Shown here in pieces: positions 47,279-58,064 of a DNA stretch of 64,000 nt. This DNA is from Opitutaceae bacterium BACL24 MAG-120322-bin51 (GTDB lineage Bacteria; Verrucomicrobiota; Verrucomicrobiia; Opitutales; Coraliomargaritaceae). The first letter of the stretch is position 1, and every line of letters starts with the position of its first letter. Both the position numbers and the translations under genes were made by a program. The notes beneath the pieces are model-generated. The model did no database searches. It saw nothing but the letters and a program-made list of their open reading frames with translations, and was not told where the DNA came from. The stretch is taken from assembly GCA_905182465.1 (NCBI GenBank), contig CAJJBI010000006.1, positions 62,001 to 126,000 on the forward strand, written 5' to 3'.

Positions 47279-48760
47279 TTAGTGGCGGCGGATGAGATAA
47301 ATGAGCAAGCCGAGCAGCGCAGTGGCACTCGGTAAGATTGCGTAATAAATGAGGGTTCGGTTTAGGTCGCGCTTGCTCATGACGACTTGGTAACTTTCCA
47401 GTGGCCGAGTCGCTATGTTCAGCATGCTATTCTTAGCGAGTGCCCAATTCATCGAGTTGAAGAAAAGGGTACGGTTGCCGAAGGCACGTAGGCGGTTGTT
47501 GGTGATGAAGTCAGAATTACCAAAGGCGACGAAGCGGCCGCCGGGGATATTGATGCCGAGCCCTGTGCCTGCAGTGCGAGTGGAAACTGTAGCGATGGGG
47601 ATGGGGCCTTTGAGGTCGCGCCCTTCGTCGAATTTTATCGGATCTTGCGTGCGGTAGTCGCTCTCCCCCCAGCTTTGGTCGGAGGTGCCGATAATTTGAG
47701 TAACCTTTAGGCGCGGGTCTTTGAGGGAGCCAGGATCGGTGCGCATGGGGCGTGGGCGACCGAAGAGGGCGGTGACCTGGTAATCGACGAGTAGCTCTGT
47801 GATCGGGTGTTCGGCGAAGCGACGTATGATTAGATCGCCGCCTTGCGCCTGAAAGTCGGGACCAACATCTTCAACCATCATGTCATCAGCAAGTACGCCC
47901 CAATCATAGAAAAGCTCTTCCATGCCGTGGCGTCGACCGGGATCGATCAACACCATCATCCGGCCATTACGCTCGCTCATGTAGCGACGCAGCTTTTCGA
48001 CTTCTTCTGGAAGGAGGCTGGCCTGCGGGGAGGGGACGACTATCAAGTCGGCATCTGAGGGCACATTTTCTTCCACTGCCAGATCGAGCGTAGCGAGTAT
48101 GTAATTACGCTCGCGGAGAAAGGCTTCGAGCTGTGAGAGGCCGCGTAGGGGGTCGACATCGTCGAGGCGCATCTCGCCGTGACCAACTAGGAAGTAAATT
48201 TTATCCTCATCTTTCGCGGAGACTTCAATGATTGCTGAGGTGATTACCTTTTCGCCGCGAAAGCCTGCTATTTGATTGTCCGCGACTTCGTAGAGTTCAG
48301 CTTGGCGAATCTCTCGCGTGCGTTCACCCATTGCGATTAAGATGATGTTCTCCTGCGTTAGCTTATATTTGTTGCTCAGATCTTGAGCGCGCTTTCGCTG
48401 GCGATAGATGTCGACGAACTCAACGTTAATGTAGGCTTTGCCTTCCTTCATGCCCTCGGCTTCGTACTCGCGGAAGAGCATGCGCAGGTGTTGGTGAATC
48501 TGCTTTAGCTCTGCGACTTCGGGATCATTCGGAATGGTGACGATGATATTGACAGGCTCCTCTAGTTCGCGGATGTGGGCTTTTGACTCAGGCGCGAGGG
48601 AATAACTGCCCGATTGTGTCAGGTCGATCCTGCTGAAGTATTTTGCGGCCAGATAATTGAGCGAGGCGATCAAGCACAATCCGAGTATGATCTGGACTAT
48701 GCGATTGGCTACGCGGAAACGGCGCGCGAGACGGTATTCATTGAAACGGTTGATCTGCAT
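47279..48760 (-). CDS. GldG-type ABC transporter-associated protein
   Basis: A 493-residue protein with an N-terminal transmembrane helix (IVQIILGLCLIASLNYLAAK), a large periplasmic domain and a second helix at the end (IYYAILPSATALLGLLIYLI). Blocks such as YSLAPESKAHIRELEEPVNI, VNVEFVDI-type INVEFVDIYRQR, KVITSAIIEVSAKDEDKIYF, LVGHGEMRL and VPSPQASLLPEEVEKLRRYM belong to the GldG / ABC-type uncharacterised family (Ig-like plus GATase-like fold). In Bacteroidetes GldG supports gliding; in Verrucomicrobiota its role is unknown. It overlaps the permease gene by 23 bp. Confidence 0.85.
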   Translation of the reverse strand: MQINRFNEYRLARRFRVANRIVQIILGLCLIASLNYLAAKYFSRIDLTQSGSYSLAPESKAHIRELEEPVNIIVTIPNDPEVAELKQIHQHLRMLFREYEAEGMKEGKAYINVEFVDIYRQRKRAQDLSNKYKLTQENIILIAMGERTREIRQAELYEVADNQIAGFRGEKVITSAIIEVSAKDEDKIYFLVGHGEMRLDDVDPLRGLSQLEAFLRERNYILATLDLAVEENVPSDADLIVVPSPQASLLPEEVEKLRRYMSERNGRMMVLIDPGRRHGMEELFYDWGVLADDMMVEDVGPDFQAQGGDLIIRRFAEHPITELLVDYQVTALFGRPRPMRTDPGSLKDPRLKVTQIIGTSDQSWGESDYRTQDPIKFDEGRDLKGPIPIATVSTRTAGTGLGINIPGGRFVAFGNSDFITNNRLRAFGNRTLFFNSMNWALAKNSMLNIATRPLESYQVVMSKRDLNRTLIYYAILPSATALLGLLIYLIRRH

Positions 48761-49544
48761 CAGGGTAATTATGGCGTTCTATGCTTTTGCTTCGACTCAC
48801 GAGAGTGGAGAGGCCGAGTAATAGAAAAGCGGTACTGGCGTAATAGAAGAAGGGGCGGGTATCGATAATACCGCGCGAAAAGTCGTCGAGATGCTCGAAG
48901 ATTTGTAGGTAGTTGACTGCGGCGACTGCCCAACTAGAGAACTCACCTCCTGAATCGGCAATATTACCCATTTGCTGGCCACCGATGATGACTACGAAGA
49001 GAGTTGTGAAGGTGAGCATCCCCGCGACGAGTTGGCTGCGGGTCACACTACTGGCAAAGATACCAATCGAGATAAAGAGTAGACCACTTGTTGCGAGGAA
49101 GAGGAAGCTACCTACGAGCGGTTCTACTTCCAAGAGAGCACCACTTTCTGCAGCGTGAGGGTAAAGTTTTTCGGTGATTAGGGGAAAGCCAATCGTCAAT
49201 ACCCAGAGTAGCATGTAGAAAAGATAAGCCCCAGCGAATTTACTCAAAATTACGGCTACGCGCGAGGTGGGAGTGGTCATTAGTGTATCTAAAGTTCCAA
49301 TACTCCGTTCGCCTGCGATGCTTCGCATTGTTAGAAGCGGTACGACGAAGAAAACAGGAATCCAAAAGACGCTAAAGAACTGAACAGTAGGCAAGGTCTC
49401 CGAGGGAGTATTGACCATGCCGCGTAAGATTGCCCAATAAAGAAAGCCCATCAGGCAGAGGAAGAGCACTGCGGCGATGTAAGTGGGCGGGCTGATGAAC
49501 AGCATGCGTAGCTCGTGTTTGAGTAGTATGAAAAAGTGGCGCAC
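48738..49544 (-). CDS. ABC-2 type permease (GldF-like)
   Basis: A 268-residue integral-membrane permease with six hydrophobic segments, among them TYIAAVLFLCLMGFLYWAIL, FFSVFWIPVFFVVPLLTM, LFYMLLWVLTIGFPLI and LVAGMLTFTTLFVVIIGG. The loop RSIAGERSIGTLDTLMTTPT is the coupling segment typical of ABC-2 permeases of the GldF/NosY kind. I use the GTG at 49544 (start VRHFFILLKHELRMLF), 31 bp after the ATPase stop. The frame is open further upstream, but that part lies inside the ATPase gene. Confidence 0.87.
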   Translation of the reverse strand: MRHFFILLKHELRMLFISPPTYIAAVLFLCLMGFLYWAILRGMVNTPSETLPTVQFFSVFWIPVFFVVPLLTMRSIAGERSIGTLDTLMTTPTSRVAVILSKFAGAYLFYMLLWVLTIGFPLITEKLYPHAAESGALLEVEPLVGSFLFLATSGLLFISIGIFASSVTRSQLVAGMLTFTTLFVVIIGGQQMGNIADSGGEFSSWAVAAVNYLQIFEHLDDFSRGIIDTRPFFYYASTAFLLLGLSTLVSRSKSIERHNYPDADQPFQ

Positions 49545-49575
49545 TTTAAATTGGTCAGTAGTAATTGGAGAGAGA

Positions 49576-50571
49576 CTAAGCGCTAATTTTGGGCTTGGTT
49601 TCGATGGTTTCTTCCCAAGATCGCTTGGTCGCGGCGAGGAAGATCTCTTCGAGGTTGGGCTCGCGAGGGGCCAAGCTGTGTAGGATGAATTCACGCTGAT
49701 TACTGAGTAGTTGGATCAGTTGTGGTCCTAGGTTGCCTTCATTTTCAACGCGGAGGTTCAGTTCGGACCGATTTTCGGCTATCGGAGTGCTTTCAAGTAT
49801 GGCAGCATCGATTCCACGACTGGCGAGGCAAGTGGCGACGGCGGTTTCGTTGCCTTCGACAATTAAGCTAAAGCGATTACTGGGCAGAAACTCCTCGCGT
49901 AGTTCCGTGCTCGTGCCCGCCGCGACGATGCGACCACGGTTTATGATGATCACGCGGTCGCAAGAGCGCTCGATCTCGGGTAGAATATGGCTGGAGATGA
50001 TAACGGTGTGTTTGCCGCGGAGATTATCGATCAGTTTACGGATTCCTTGGATTTGGTGGGGGTCGAGGCCGATGGTCGGTTCATCCATGATGATTATTTC
50101 TGGATCACCAAGTAGGGCATCGGCGATGCCAACGCGTTGGCGAAAGCCCTTGGAGAGTGTGCCGATGATTTTGCGGCGAGCTGTACGGGCGAGGTCGCAA
50201 ATCTCCATTGCTTCTTGCACGGTGGCGCGGAGCTTGTGCCCCGGGACTTCTTTGAGTCGCGAACGGAAGCGCAGATATTCGACCACCCTCATGTCGTCTG
50301 GCAGAGGATTGTTTTCTGGCATATAGCCAATCTTACGTTTCACCTCGTGCGGGTTTTGCGCTACGCAGATGCCACCGACCCAAGCCGATCCCGAGGTGGC
50401 TGACATAATACCAGAGAGGATCCGCATAGTCGTGCTCTTACCCGCGCCATTGGGACCGAGGAAACCGACAACTTCGCCCGGATTGACCGTAAAGTTGACT
50501 TTATGGATAGCGGTTAAGGCCCCGTATTGGCGGGTGAGATCTTTGACGCGTATGCTGGGGGTGGTCTCCAT
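49576..50571 (-). CDS. ABC transporter ATPase (GldA-like)
   Basis: A 331-residue ATP-binding subunit powering the neighbouring permease: Walker A FLGPNGAGKSTTMRIL, Q-loop GYMPENNPLPDD, signature GTLSKGFRQRVGIADALLGD, Walker B IIIMDEPTIGLDPHQI and H-loop VIISSHILPEIE. The C-terminal 100 residues form the extra domain usual for this exporter class. Start at 50571 (METTPSIRVKDL); an ATG at 50628 is less likely. First gene of the operon ATPase-permease-GldG-DUF4340-unknown-AsmA-like. Confidence 0.9.
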   Translation of the reverse strand: METTPSIRVKDLTRQYGALTAIHKVNFTVNPGEVVGFLGPNGAGKSTTMRILSGIMSATSGSAWVGGICVAQNPHEVKRKIGYMPENNPLPDDMRVVEYLRFRSRLKEVPGHKLRATVQEAMEICDLARTARRKIIGTLSKGFRQRVGIADALLGDPEIIIMDEPTIGLDPHQIQGIRKLIDNLRGKHTVIISSHILPEIERSCDRVIIINRGRIVAAGTSTELREEFLPSNRFSLIVEGNETAVATCLASRGIDAAILESTPIAENRSELNLRVENEGNLGPQLIQLLSNQREFILHSLAPREPNLEEIFLAATKRSWEETIETKPKISA

Positions 50572-50722
50572 AGGTGGGCGATTGTTCGGAAGACAGTCTA
50601 CAAGAGGGCAGAACTCAGAGGCTTGCAATCCGTTACTTGGCTCTTTAAGGCGTATTTTTCAGTAGTTCCATACCTTGGACTCCACGCTTGCGAGAATTCT
50701 AAGGGCGGTGCATCTATTTGTT

Positions 50723-51113
50723 ATGGAAATTACTCTAACCACGCCAGCCATACTTTTTCCAGCCGTGAGCCTGCTAATGCTGGCCTATACTAACCGCTTT
50801 TTAGCCATCGCTAGTATTATCCGTGTACTGCATAGCCGTTACAAAGCTGAAGGCAGCGCCGTTGTGCGCCGCCAAATCGAGAATTTACGCGCACGACTCG
50901 GGCTGATCCGTAAGATGCAGACCTTCGGTGTCTTGAGTCTCTTTGCCTGTATCCTCTCAGTCATCGTTCCTCTTCCTCGGGCAACGGATTCTTGGTGAAA
51001 CTCTCTTTGGCCTCAGCTTGGGACTAATGCTTAACTCCCTGATCTATTGCCTCCGGGAAATTCATCTTTCTGGCCGAGCCTTGGAGATCGAGATGGAGGA
51101 TATGGAGAAGTGA
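50723..51113 (+). pseudogene. DUF2721 membrane protein gene with a frameshift
   Basis: From the ATG at 50723 the frame reads a hydrophobic helix and RYKAEGSAVVRRQIENLRAR, RLGLIRKMQTFGVLSLFACI, as in DUF2721 proteins. It then breaks and stops at 50996-50998. In the next frame, from about 50961, the expected second half follows: SFLFLGQRILGETLFGLSLG, LMLNSLIYCLREIHLSGRAL and EIEMEDMEK to the TGA at 51111-51113. Removing one base near 50960 restores about 129 residues, the usual family length. Either a recent loss or a one-base consensus error. Confidence 0.75.
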
Positions 51114-51160
51114 AGGCCTGTTGTTAAAAACCAATTATTAGTTTCTAAATTCCAATTATT

Positions 51161-52648
51161 TTATGGCAGCTTCGTCGTGCCCATGAGGAACTTGTCGCAT
51201 ACGCGAGCGACGGCACGACCTTCGTTGATCGCCCAGACGATGAGCGATTGACCACGGCGCATGTCGCCCGCGGCAAAGACGCCTTCGACACTAGTCTCGA
51301 ATTCACCGTATTCGGCCTTCACGTTGGATCGGGCGTCGAGGTCGAGGCCTAACTCTTCGGCGATGGTTGCTTCGGGGCCTAAGAATCCCATGGCAAGCAG
51401 GACAAGCTCGGCTTCGATTACACGTTCACTACCATCGACCTTCTTCGGGATGAAGCGACCGTTTTCGTTCGTCCATTCGATGTTATGAATGTGCACGGCT
51501 TTGACCTTATCGTCTTCGTCGCCTTCGAACTTGCTGGAAGTGACGAGATACTGGCGCGGGTCTTCCCCTTGAATCTCGGCAGCCTCTTCTTGGCCGTAGT
51601 CCATTTTGTAAGTCTTGGGCCATTCGGGCCATGGGTTATCCGCTGCGCGCTCTTCGGGAGGCTTCGGCATGATCTCGAGCTGCGTCACACTCTTGCAACC
51701 GTGACGGAGTGAGGTGCCTACGCAGTCAGTGCCGGTGTCACCACCGCCAATAATGACGACGTTCTTGCCCTTGGCTAGTTCGCTGAATTGTTCAGACTTA
51801 CCTTCTTTGACGTCCCAAAGTTCCTTCGTGTTCGGTCCAAGGAATTCCATCGCGAATCGGATGTTACTAAGATCGCGGCCTTCGATTGGTAAATCGCGTG
51901 GCTTGGTAGCACCGCAGCAAAGGACGACGGAGTCGAAGTCTTCCATTAGTTGTTTGGAAGAAATGTCTTTGCCGATTTCGACGCCGCAAGTGATGGTAAT
52001 GCCTTCGGCTTCCATCAAATCTGTACGGCGAGTGACGACGTCCTTCTCTAGCTTCATGTTGGGGATACCATACATGAGGAGGCCGCCTGGGCGATCGGCG
52101 CGTTCGTAAATAGTGACTAGGTGGCCGGCTTTGTTTAGCTGGTCGGCTGCGGCTAGACCCGCAGGTCCTGATCCGACCACAGCGATCTTTTTACCGGTGC
52201 GCTCTTTGGGTGGGGTGGGTGTGACCCAACCTTCATTCCATGCTTTGTCGATGATGGAGCACTCGATGTCTTTAATCGTGACGGGTGGCTCGATCACACC
52301 GAGCACACAAGAGCCTTCGCATGGAGCGGGGCAGACGCGGCCAGTGAACTCGGGGAAGTTATTCGTCTTCATGAGGCGCTCATAAGCGCCCTGCCATTTA
52401 CCTTCGTAGACAAGGTCGTTGAACTCGGGTATTAGATTATTCACCGGACAACCGCTGGCCATGTTAGCCAGGGTGATTCCTGTGTGGCAGTAAGGTGTAC
52501 CGCAGTCCATGCAACGTGCGCCCTGCTTCTGCACTTTTTCTTCGTCAAAATGTTCGTGTATTTCGTCCCAGTCTTTGACACGTTCGAGTGGCGGACGATT
52601 CGCAATCGTCTTGCGCTCGATTTCCATAAATCCAGTTGCTTTTCCCAT
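51161..52648 (-). CDS. gltD: Glutamate synthase small subunit
   Basis: The 495-residue beta subunit feeds electrons from NADPH to the large subunit of glutamate synthase. N-terminal Fe-S ligands are visible in [30 protein letters not shown] and [12 protein letters not shown]. An FAD motif ([19 protein letters not shown]), an NADPH motif ([20 protein letters not shown]) and the closing FAD segment [20 protein letters not shown] follow. It lies 109 bp downstream of gltB on the same strand, the usual pair. Confidence 0.96.
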   Translation of the reverse strand: MGKATGFMEIERKTIANRPPLERVKDWDEIHEHFDEEKVQKQGARCMDCGTPYCHTGITLANMASGCPVNNLIPEFNDLVYEGKWQGAYERLMKTNNFPEFTGRVCPAPCEGSCVLGVIEPPVTIKDIECSIIDKAWNEGWVTPTPPKERTGKKIAVVGSGPAGLAAADQLNKAGHLVTIYERADRPGGLLMYGIPNMKLEKDVVTRRTDLMEAEGITITCGVEIGKDISSKQLMEDFDSVVLCCGATKPRDLPIEGRDLSNIRFAMEFLGPNTKELWDVKEGKSEQFSELAKGKNVVIIGGGDTGTDCVGTSLRHGCKSVTQLEIMPKPPEERAADNPWPEWPKTYKMDYGQEEAAEIQGEDPRQYLVTSSKFEGDEDDKVKAVHIHNIEWTNENGRFIPKKVDGSERVIEAELVLLAMGFLGPEATIAEELGLDLDARSNVKAEYGEFETSVEGVFAAGDMRRGQSLIVWAINEGRAVARVCDKFLMGTTKLP

Positions 52649-52757
52649 AATTTTTAAGAGTTGAAAGTTGTTAGTTGGGAGTAGAAAGAGTTTATTTTGG
52701 TCATTAAATCAAACTTCTGATTTTGTCTTTCGACTCCTGAATTTTGGCCGCAGGTTA

Positions 52758-55700
52758 CTAGTGTCCTGCCTTCACGTTTTCTTCAAATGCGGCTTGGATG
52801 GCTTCATCGCCTGTGAGACCACGTTCTTCAGCGCGTTTGACAGCGTGCTGCACGCGTTCGTAATCCTGCGGAAGAATCTTAAGGAACTTGCCTGCGGTTT
52901 CTGGCCAGTCGGCGAGGATGCTTTCGGCGCGCTTCGAACCGGTGAGGGCGAAATGCTTTTCGAGCTTAGCTTTGACCAGGTTCATCTCATCGTCGCCGCA
53001 CTCGATCAGTTGATAAACGTTGACCATATCTGGGTTTAAGCGGTTTTGGACGAAGTCTCCCGATTCATCATAGATGTAAGCAACGCCGCCGGACATGCCC
53101 GCACCGAGGTTACGACCTGTGGTGCCGAGGTTCATTACCATGCCACCGGTCATGTATTCCAGCGCGTGATCACCGAGTCCTTCGACCACGGCTTCGACGC
53201 CTGAATTACGTACGCAGAAGCGCTCGCCAGCCATGCCTGCGATGTAAGCTTCACCTTCGGTCGCCCCGTAGAAGCAGACGTTGCCCGTAATGATGTTTTC
53301 GTGGGCGACGAATGGTGATGCAGGATCGGGACGGACGATGATCTTCGCACCGGAGAGGCCTTTGCCTAGATAGTCATTGGTGTCACCTACCACAGTGAAG
53401 GTCATACCTTTCGGGCAAAATGCGCCGAGTGATTGGCCAGCAGAGCCAGTAAGATTCACCTTAACTGTATCTTCAGGGAGGCCTTCTGCGCCATATTTAC
53501 GCGAGATATCTGCGCCTGTGATCGTACCGACGACGCGGTTGATATTTACTATGGGTAGATTAATCTCAACGGACTTGCCCTCTTGGATGGCGGGCTGTGC
53601 TCGTTTGAGGATCTCGGTGAGATCGAGCGAACGGTCGAGGAGATGGTCTTGATCCACCTGGCAATAGGTGCCGACTTCGGGGCCTACGTCTGGACGATAG
53701 AGAATTTTGCTGTAGTCGAGTCCTTTGGCCTTCCAGTGGTCGATGGCGGAGCGCATTTCGAGTTTGTCGACACGGCCGACCATTTCTGGGATCGAACGGA
53801 AGCCAAATTGTGCCATAATCTCGCGCAGTTCTTCGGCGACGTAGTTCATGAAGTGAACTACTGCGTCAGCGCCACCTGCGAAGCGCTTGCGTAGCTCAGG
53901 GTTTTGAGTAGCCACGCCCACGGGGCAGGTGTTTTTATGGCAGACTCGCATCATTAAGCAACCGAGTGTGACCAGCGGTGCCGTTGCGAAACCAAACTCT
54001 TCGGCGCCAAGCAGACAAGCAATGGCTACGTCTCGGCCAGTTTTGAGCTGGCCATCAGTCTCCAAGCGGACGCGGGAGCGAAGATCGTTAAGTAAGAGCG
54101 TTTGGTTTGTTTCAGCGAGGCCTAGCTCCCATGGAGCACCTGCGTGCTGGATGGAGGAGCGTGGCGATGCACCTGTGCCGCCATCGTAGCCAGAGACGAG
54201 GATACCGTCGGCCTTTGCTTTGGCAACACCTGCGGCAATTGTGCCCACGCCAACTTCGGAAACTAGCTTCACATTCACGCGTGCCTGAATGTTGGAGTTC
54301 TTCAAATCGTGGATAAGCTCCGCAAGATCTTCAATCGAGTATATATCGTGGTGCGGTGGGGGAGAGATCAGTCCTACGCCGGGTGTCGTGCCACGTGTCT
54401 TAGCGATTTGAGGAAGCACTTTATGTCCTGGTAATTCGCCACCTTCGCCAGGCTTAGCGCCTTGCACGATCTTGATCTGGATTTCGTCGGCGTTGACCAG
54501 GTAGTTACTGGTCACACCGAAACGGCCAGAGGCGACTTGCTTGATAGCCGAACGACGGCTGTCGCCATTAGCATCCGGTGTGAAGCGGTCAGGATCTTCG
54601 CCGCCCTCGCCCGTGTTAGATTTTCCGCCGACACGGTTCATGGCAACGGCCAGTGATTCGTGCGCTTCTTTTGAGATTGAGCCGTAGGACATGGCGCCCG
54701 TTTTGAAGCGCTTCATGATCGCCTCGACGGGCTCGACTTCCTCGATTGGGATGGCCTTTGACTCGTCGATCTTGAAATCCATTAGGCCACGAAGCGTAAA
54801 CATTTCCTTGGACTGGTCGTTGATCACTTGTGAATATTCTTTAAATACCGCAAAATCACCAAGGCGCGTCGCCTTCTGAAGCTTGTGAATCGTGATCGGG
54901 TTGAATAGATGGCGTTCGCCGCCAGCGCGCCATTGATAGATGCCGCCGGGATCGAGTGCATCGCCGCGCTCATCATCGCGAGGAGCGAAAGCTTTGTCGT
55001 GGCGTGCCATTGTCTCCTTAGCGATCGTACCGAGGCCGATGCCTTCCACTCGGGATGCCGTTTTGGTGAAATATTTATCAACAACCGATTCGTTGATGCC
55101 GATGGCTTCGAAGATCTGTGCGCCACGGTAGGAGGCGACAGTCGAGATGCCCATCTTTGACATGGTCTTAATCACGCCGTTGAGGTTGGCCTTGAGGAAG
55201 TTGTAGCAAGCTTGATCGGCGTCGACCTTGACGTCGCCACGACTGACGAGGTGGCGAACGGTTTCGAGTGCGAGATAAGGGTTAATTACGTTGGCACCAT
55301 AGCCAAGGAGCAGGGCAAAATGTTGAACTTCACGCGGCTCACCGGACTCGAGCACAATGGATACGCGGGTCCGCGTGCCTTGGCTGACGAGGTGGTGGTG
55401 GAGACCAGCTACTGCGAGAAGTGCAGGGATCGGTGCTTTCTTGGCGCCGATCTTGCGGTCAGAAAGAATCAGAATGTTAACTCCGTCACGGATGGCGGCA
55501 TCGGCATTTTCGAAGAGTTGTTCAAGGGCGGCTTCGAGGCCTTTTCCTGAGATGCGTGGATCGACAATCGCATTGTGTCCTGATTCGAGGCCACCGGCAG
55601 CCGATTCAAACAAGATGGGTAGCCGAGTCGCTTTAAAACCGGGTAAATCGATGTGGCGAAGCTGTGCAAGCTGCTTACGATCGATCAGTGGCGACTCAAA

Positions 55701-57407
55701 TTTGATCATGCGGCAACTGTTGGCGCTGGGGCGGGTGAGGTCGCCTTCAGACCCAACAAAGCTGATGCTCGCGGTGACGAGCTCTTCACGTATAGGGTCA
55801 ATCGGCGGATTGGTAACCTGTGCGAAGAGTTGCTTGAAGTAATTATAGAGGAGTTGCGGTTGATCGGAGAGCACGGCTAGCGGCGCATCGTTACCCATAG
55901 AACCGAGTGGTTGCTTGCCTGCTTCGGCGCTTGGGCCAACAATGAAGCGCATGTCTTCAAAAGTATAACCAAATGCCTTTTGGCGGGTTTCGAGGGTTTC
56001 GAAATTGTCGACGGGCACGTCCTTCGCCGCGGGCAGGTCATCTGGGTTGACGAGGTTTTCTTTGAGCCATTCGCCGTAGGGTTGCTCCGAAGCGATTTGT
56101 TCCTTTAGCTCTTCGTCGCCGACGATACGGCCTTTTTCCATGTCGATAAGAAACATACGACCCGGTTCAAGGCGGCCCTTTTTGATCACATTGGCTGGCT
56201 CGATGCCTTCAAGAACACCGACTTCGGACGCTAGAATGACTTTGTCGTCGGATGTCACGTAGTAGCGAGAAGGGCGTAGACCGTTACGGTCTAGAGTTGC
56301 ACCAACTTGCACGCCGTCGGACATCGCCATCGACGCGGGGCCGTCCCATGGCTCCATCATGCAGGCATGGAATTCGTAAAAGTCTCGCTTCCACTGAGGC
56401 ATGCTCTTGTGGCGTTCCCATGGCTCAGGGATCATCATCATCATGGCATGTGCAAGGCTGCGCCCTGAAAGAACGAGGAATTCGAGGCAGTTATCAAACT
56501 TCTGCGAGTCGGAGCCATCTTCGCGGATGATCGGCAAGAGTTTCTTCAGATCGTCGCCGAATACTTCACTGGCGAGTTGCATCTGGCGTGCGTAGAGCCA
56601 GTTCTCATTGCCGCGAACGGTGTTGATCTCACCATTGTGGCAAAGATAGCGGAAAGGCTGTGCGCGCGGCCAGCTCGGAAAGGTATTGGTCGAGAAACGG
56701 GAGTGAGTCAGTGCGAGTGCTGAATCCATTGCCTCATCGGAGAGATCAGGAAAGTAGTGCTCAAGCTGTTCAGTTGTGAGCATGCCCTTGTAAGTCATCG
56801 TGCGGCTAGATAGCGAACCGATGTAGAAGAGTGCGTCCTCATCTTCACCCGAGTAGCGGATGCGGTGAGTCGATAGGCGGCGGACTATGTAGAGTTTGCG
56901 CTCAAAGGAGATACCCGCTTCGCAAGCGTCGCCGCGAGCGACGAAAAATTGGCGCATACAAGGCTCGCAGGCAGCCGATGCTTTGCCGAGAATCTCGCTG
57001 CGGACGGGCACATCACGCCAGCCGAGCATACTGAGGCCTTCCTCGGCCACAATCTCTTCAATGATTGCCTCCTCGTGCCTACGCTCTTCATCGTTTTTGG
57101 AGAGAAATACAAAACCAACACCATAATCGCCCTCAGTCGGAACTTCGAAGCCCGCTTCTTGTTTGCAGACCTTCTTGAAAAAGTTGTGAGGGAGTTGGAT
57201 AAAGATGCCAGCACCATCCCCAGTGATTGGATCGCAACCACAGCCACCACGGTGATCGAGATTCACGCAAATCTCGAGTGCGCCCTTAACGATACTATGA
57301 GACTTGCGGCCTTTCATGTCGACGATCAGGCCGATTCCGCAGTTTTCGTGTTCGTTCCTTGGATCATAGAGACCCTGTGCCTTGGGTGGATTGTGAGTGA
57401 ATTCCAT
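52758..57407 (-). CDS. gltB: Glutamate synthase large subunit
   Basis: The 1549-residue alpha subunit makes two glutamates from glutamine and 2-oxoglutarate. The first 22 residues are a propeptide; Cys23 in [11 protein letters not shown] should become the N-terminal nucleophile of the amidotransferase domain. The FMN domain contains [20 protein letters not shown] and [20 protein letters not shown]. The 3Fe-4S ligands are in [14 protein letters not shown] (about residues 1143-1160). The C-terminal GXGXG beta-helix follows ([20 protein letters not shown]). With glnA it forms the GS/GOGAT cycle. The 283 bp before the start show no other feature and should hold the promoter. Confidence 0.97.
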   Translation of the reverse strand: MEFTHNPPKAQGLYDPRNEHENCGIGLIVDMKGRKSHSIVKGALEICVNLDHRGGCGCDPITGDGAGIFIQLPHNFFKKVCKQEAGFEVPTEGDYGVGFVFLSKNDEERRHEEAIIEEIVAEEGLSMLGWRDVPVRSEILGKASAACEPCMRQFFVARGDACEAGISFERKLYIVRRLSTHRIRYSGEDEDALFYIGSLSSRTMTYKGMLTTEQLEHYFPDLSDEAMDSALALTHSRFSTNTFPSWPRAQPFRYLCHNGEINTVRGNENWLYARQMQLASEVFGDDLKKLLPIIREDGSDSQKFDNCLEFLVLSGRSLAHAMMMMIPEPWERHKSMPQWKRDFYEFHACMMEPWDGPASMAMSDGVQVGATLDRNGLRPSRYYVTSDDKVILASEVGVLEGIEPANVIKKGRLEPGRMFLIDMEKGRIVGDEELKEQIASEQPYGEWLKENLVNPDDLPAAKDVPVDNFETLETRQKAFGYTFEDMRFIVGPSAEAGKQPLGSMGNDAPLAVLSDQPQLLYNYFKQLFAQVTNPPIDPIREELVTASISFVGSEGDLTRPSANSCRMIKFESPLIDRKQLAQLRHIDLPGFKATRLPILFESAAGGLESGHNAIVDPRISGKGLEAALEQLFENADAAIRDGVNILILSDRKIGAKKAPIPALLAVAGLHHHLVSQGTRTRVSIVLESGEPREVQHFALLLGYGANVINPYLALETVRHLVSRGDVKVDADQACYNFLKANLNGVIKTMSKMGISTVASYRGAQIFEAIGINESVVDKYFTKTASRVEGIGLGTIAKETMARHDKAFAPRDDERGDALDPGGIYQWRAGGERHLFNPITIHKLQKATRLGDFAVFKEYSQVINDQSKEMFTLRGLMDFKIDESKAIPIEEVEPVEAIMKRFKTGAMSYGSISKEAHESLAVAMNRVGGKSNTGEGGEDPDRFTPDANGDSRRSAIKQVASGRFGVTSNYLVNADEIQIKIVQGAKPGEGGELPGHKVLPQIAKTRGTTPGVGLISPPPHHDIYSIEDLAELIHDLKNSNIQARVNVKLVSEVGVGTIAAGVAKAKADGILVSGYDGGTGASPRSSIQHAGAPWELGLAETNQTLLLNDLRSRVRLETDGQLKTGRDVAIACLLGAEEFGFATAPLVTLGCLMMRVCHKNTCPVGVATQNPELRKRFAGGADAVVHFMNYVAEELREIMAQFGFRSIPEMVGRVDKLEMRSAIDHWKAKGLDYSKILYRPDVGPEVGTYCQVDQDHLLDRSLDLTEILKRAQPAIQEGKSVEINLPIVNINRVVGTITGADISRKYGAEGLPEDTVKVNLTGSAGQSLGAFCPKGMTFTVVGDTNDYLGKGLSGAKIIVRPDPASPFVAHENIITGNVCFYGATEGEAYIAGMAGERFCVRNSGVEAVVEGLGDHALEYMTGGMVMNLGTTGRNLGAGMSGGVAYIYDESGDFVQNRLNPDMVNVYQLIECGDDEMNLVKAKLEKHFALTGSKRAESILADWPETAGKFLKILPQDYERVQHAVKRAEERGLTGDEAIQAAFEENVKAGH

Positions 57408-57690
57408 ATCTGTTTATAAATGTCTTGAGTGCTGAATCCGTCGCCATCTGCGAGCCGGATCCAATTTAAATCGAGCGGTTAAAATCCCCATGTCTAGGGT
57501 CAAAAAGAACGAGTAATTTAGTCACTCGGAGTTAGCTGTCTAGGAAAATTACCCAATCTGGTTGAGGGTAGAACATTTTTCGCGCCAAATTGCTGTTGAA
57601 ATGACTGAAAAGTTGCAGTTCTGCCTTCAGTCATGAGGCTCAGAAGGGGTCGTCCCTTATGTGGGATTCCAACCCGACTGTCTGCATGCC

Positions 57691-58026
57691 TTAGAAAAAA
57701 CGGACTGTTTTTGAGCGCATCGCCTCGTGTTCTTCGTCGGTGCAGGGTGCGTTGGTGGGTGCCTCCGCTTCTGCGTTGTTCTGAGAGACTAAGCCGTTGC
57801 TTAGCATGTAGTTTTCGACTTCTTCACCACTCACGTCTGCGAGCATGGAGCCATTTATTTCGACGCAGGGAGAGAGAGGCTGTCCAGATTTTTCTACCAT
57901 CTCCGCATATTGAGCTGCGTTGTTGATAATGTCGCGGTCTTCGTATTCGAGACCGTATTTTTTCATGATTGCGCGGACGCCCATGCTCCAACCGCAGGTT
58001 GGTTTTAAATATGCGATAATTTTCAT
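57691..58026 (-). CDS. Glutaredoxin-like protein with a CGWS active site
   Basis: A 111-residue thioredoxin-fold protein starting MKIIAYLKPTCGWSMGVRA. The Cys11-Gly-Trp-Ser14 site is a monothiol type close to CGFS of Fe-S-handling glutaredoxins. The rest follows the fold: RDIINNAAQYAEMVEKSGQP, the cis-Pro in LSPCVEINGSMLADVSGEEV and a short tail with a further Cys (TNAPCTDEE). The ATG at 58026 is used; the frame is open further upstream to 58092. It lies 38 bp from the DUF5069 gene, possibly co-transcribed. Role in Fe-S handling or redox is inference. Confidence 0.8.
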   Translation of the reverse strand: MKIIAYLKPTCGWSMGVRAIMKKYGLEYEDRDIINNAAQYAEMVEKSGQPLSPCVEINGSMLADVSGEEVENYMLSNGLVSQNNAEAEAPTNAPCTDEEHEAMRSKTVRFF

Positions 58027-58064
58027 AATATAGCTTTGTGTGGTAGATTTTGAGAACTTGTCAA

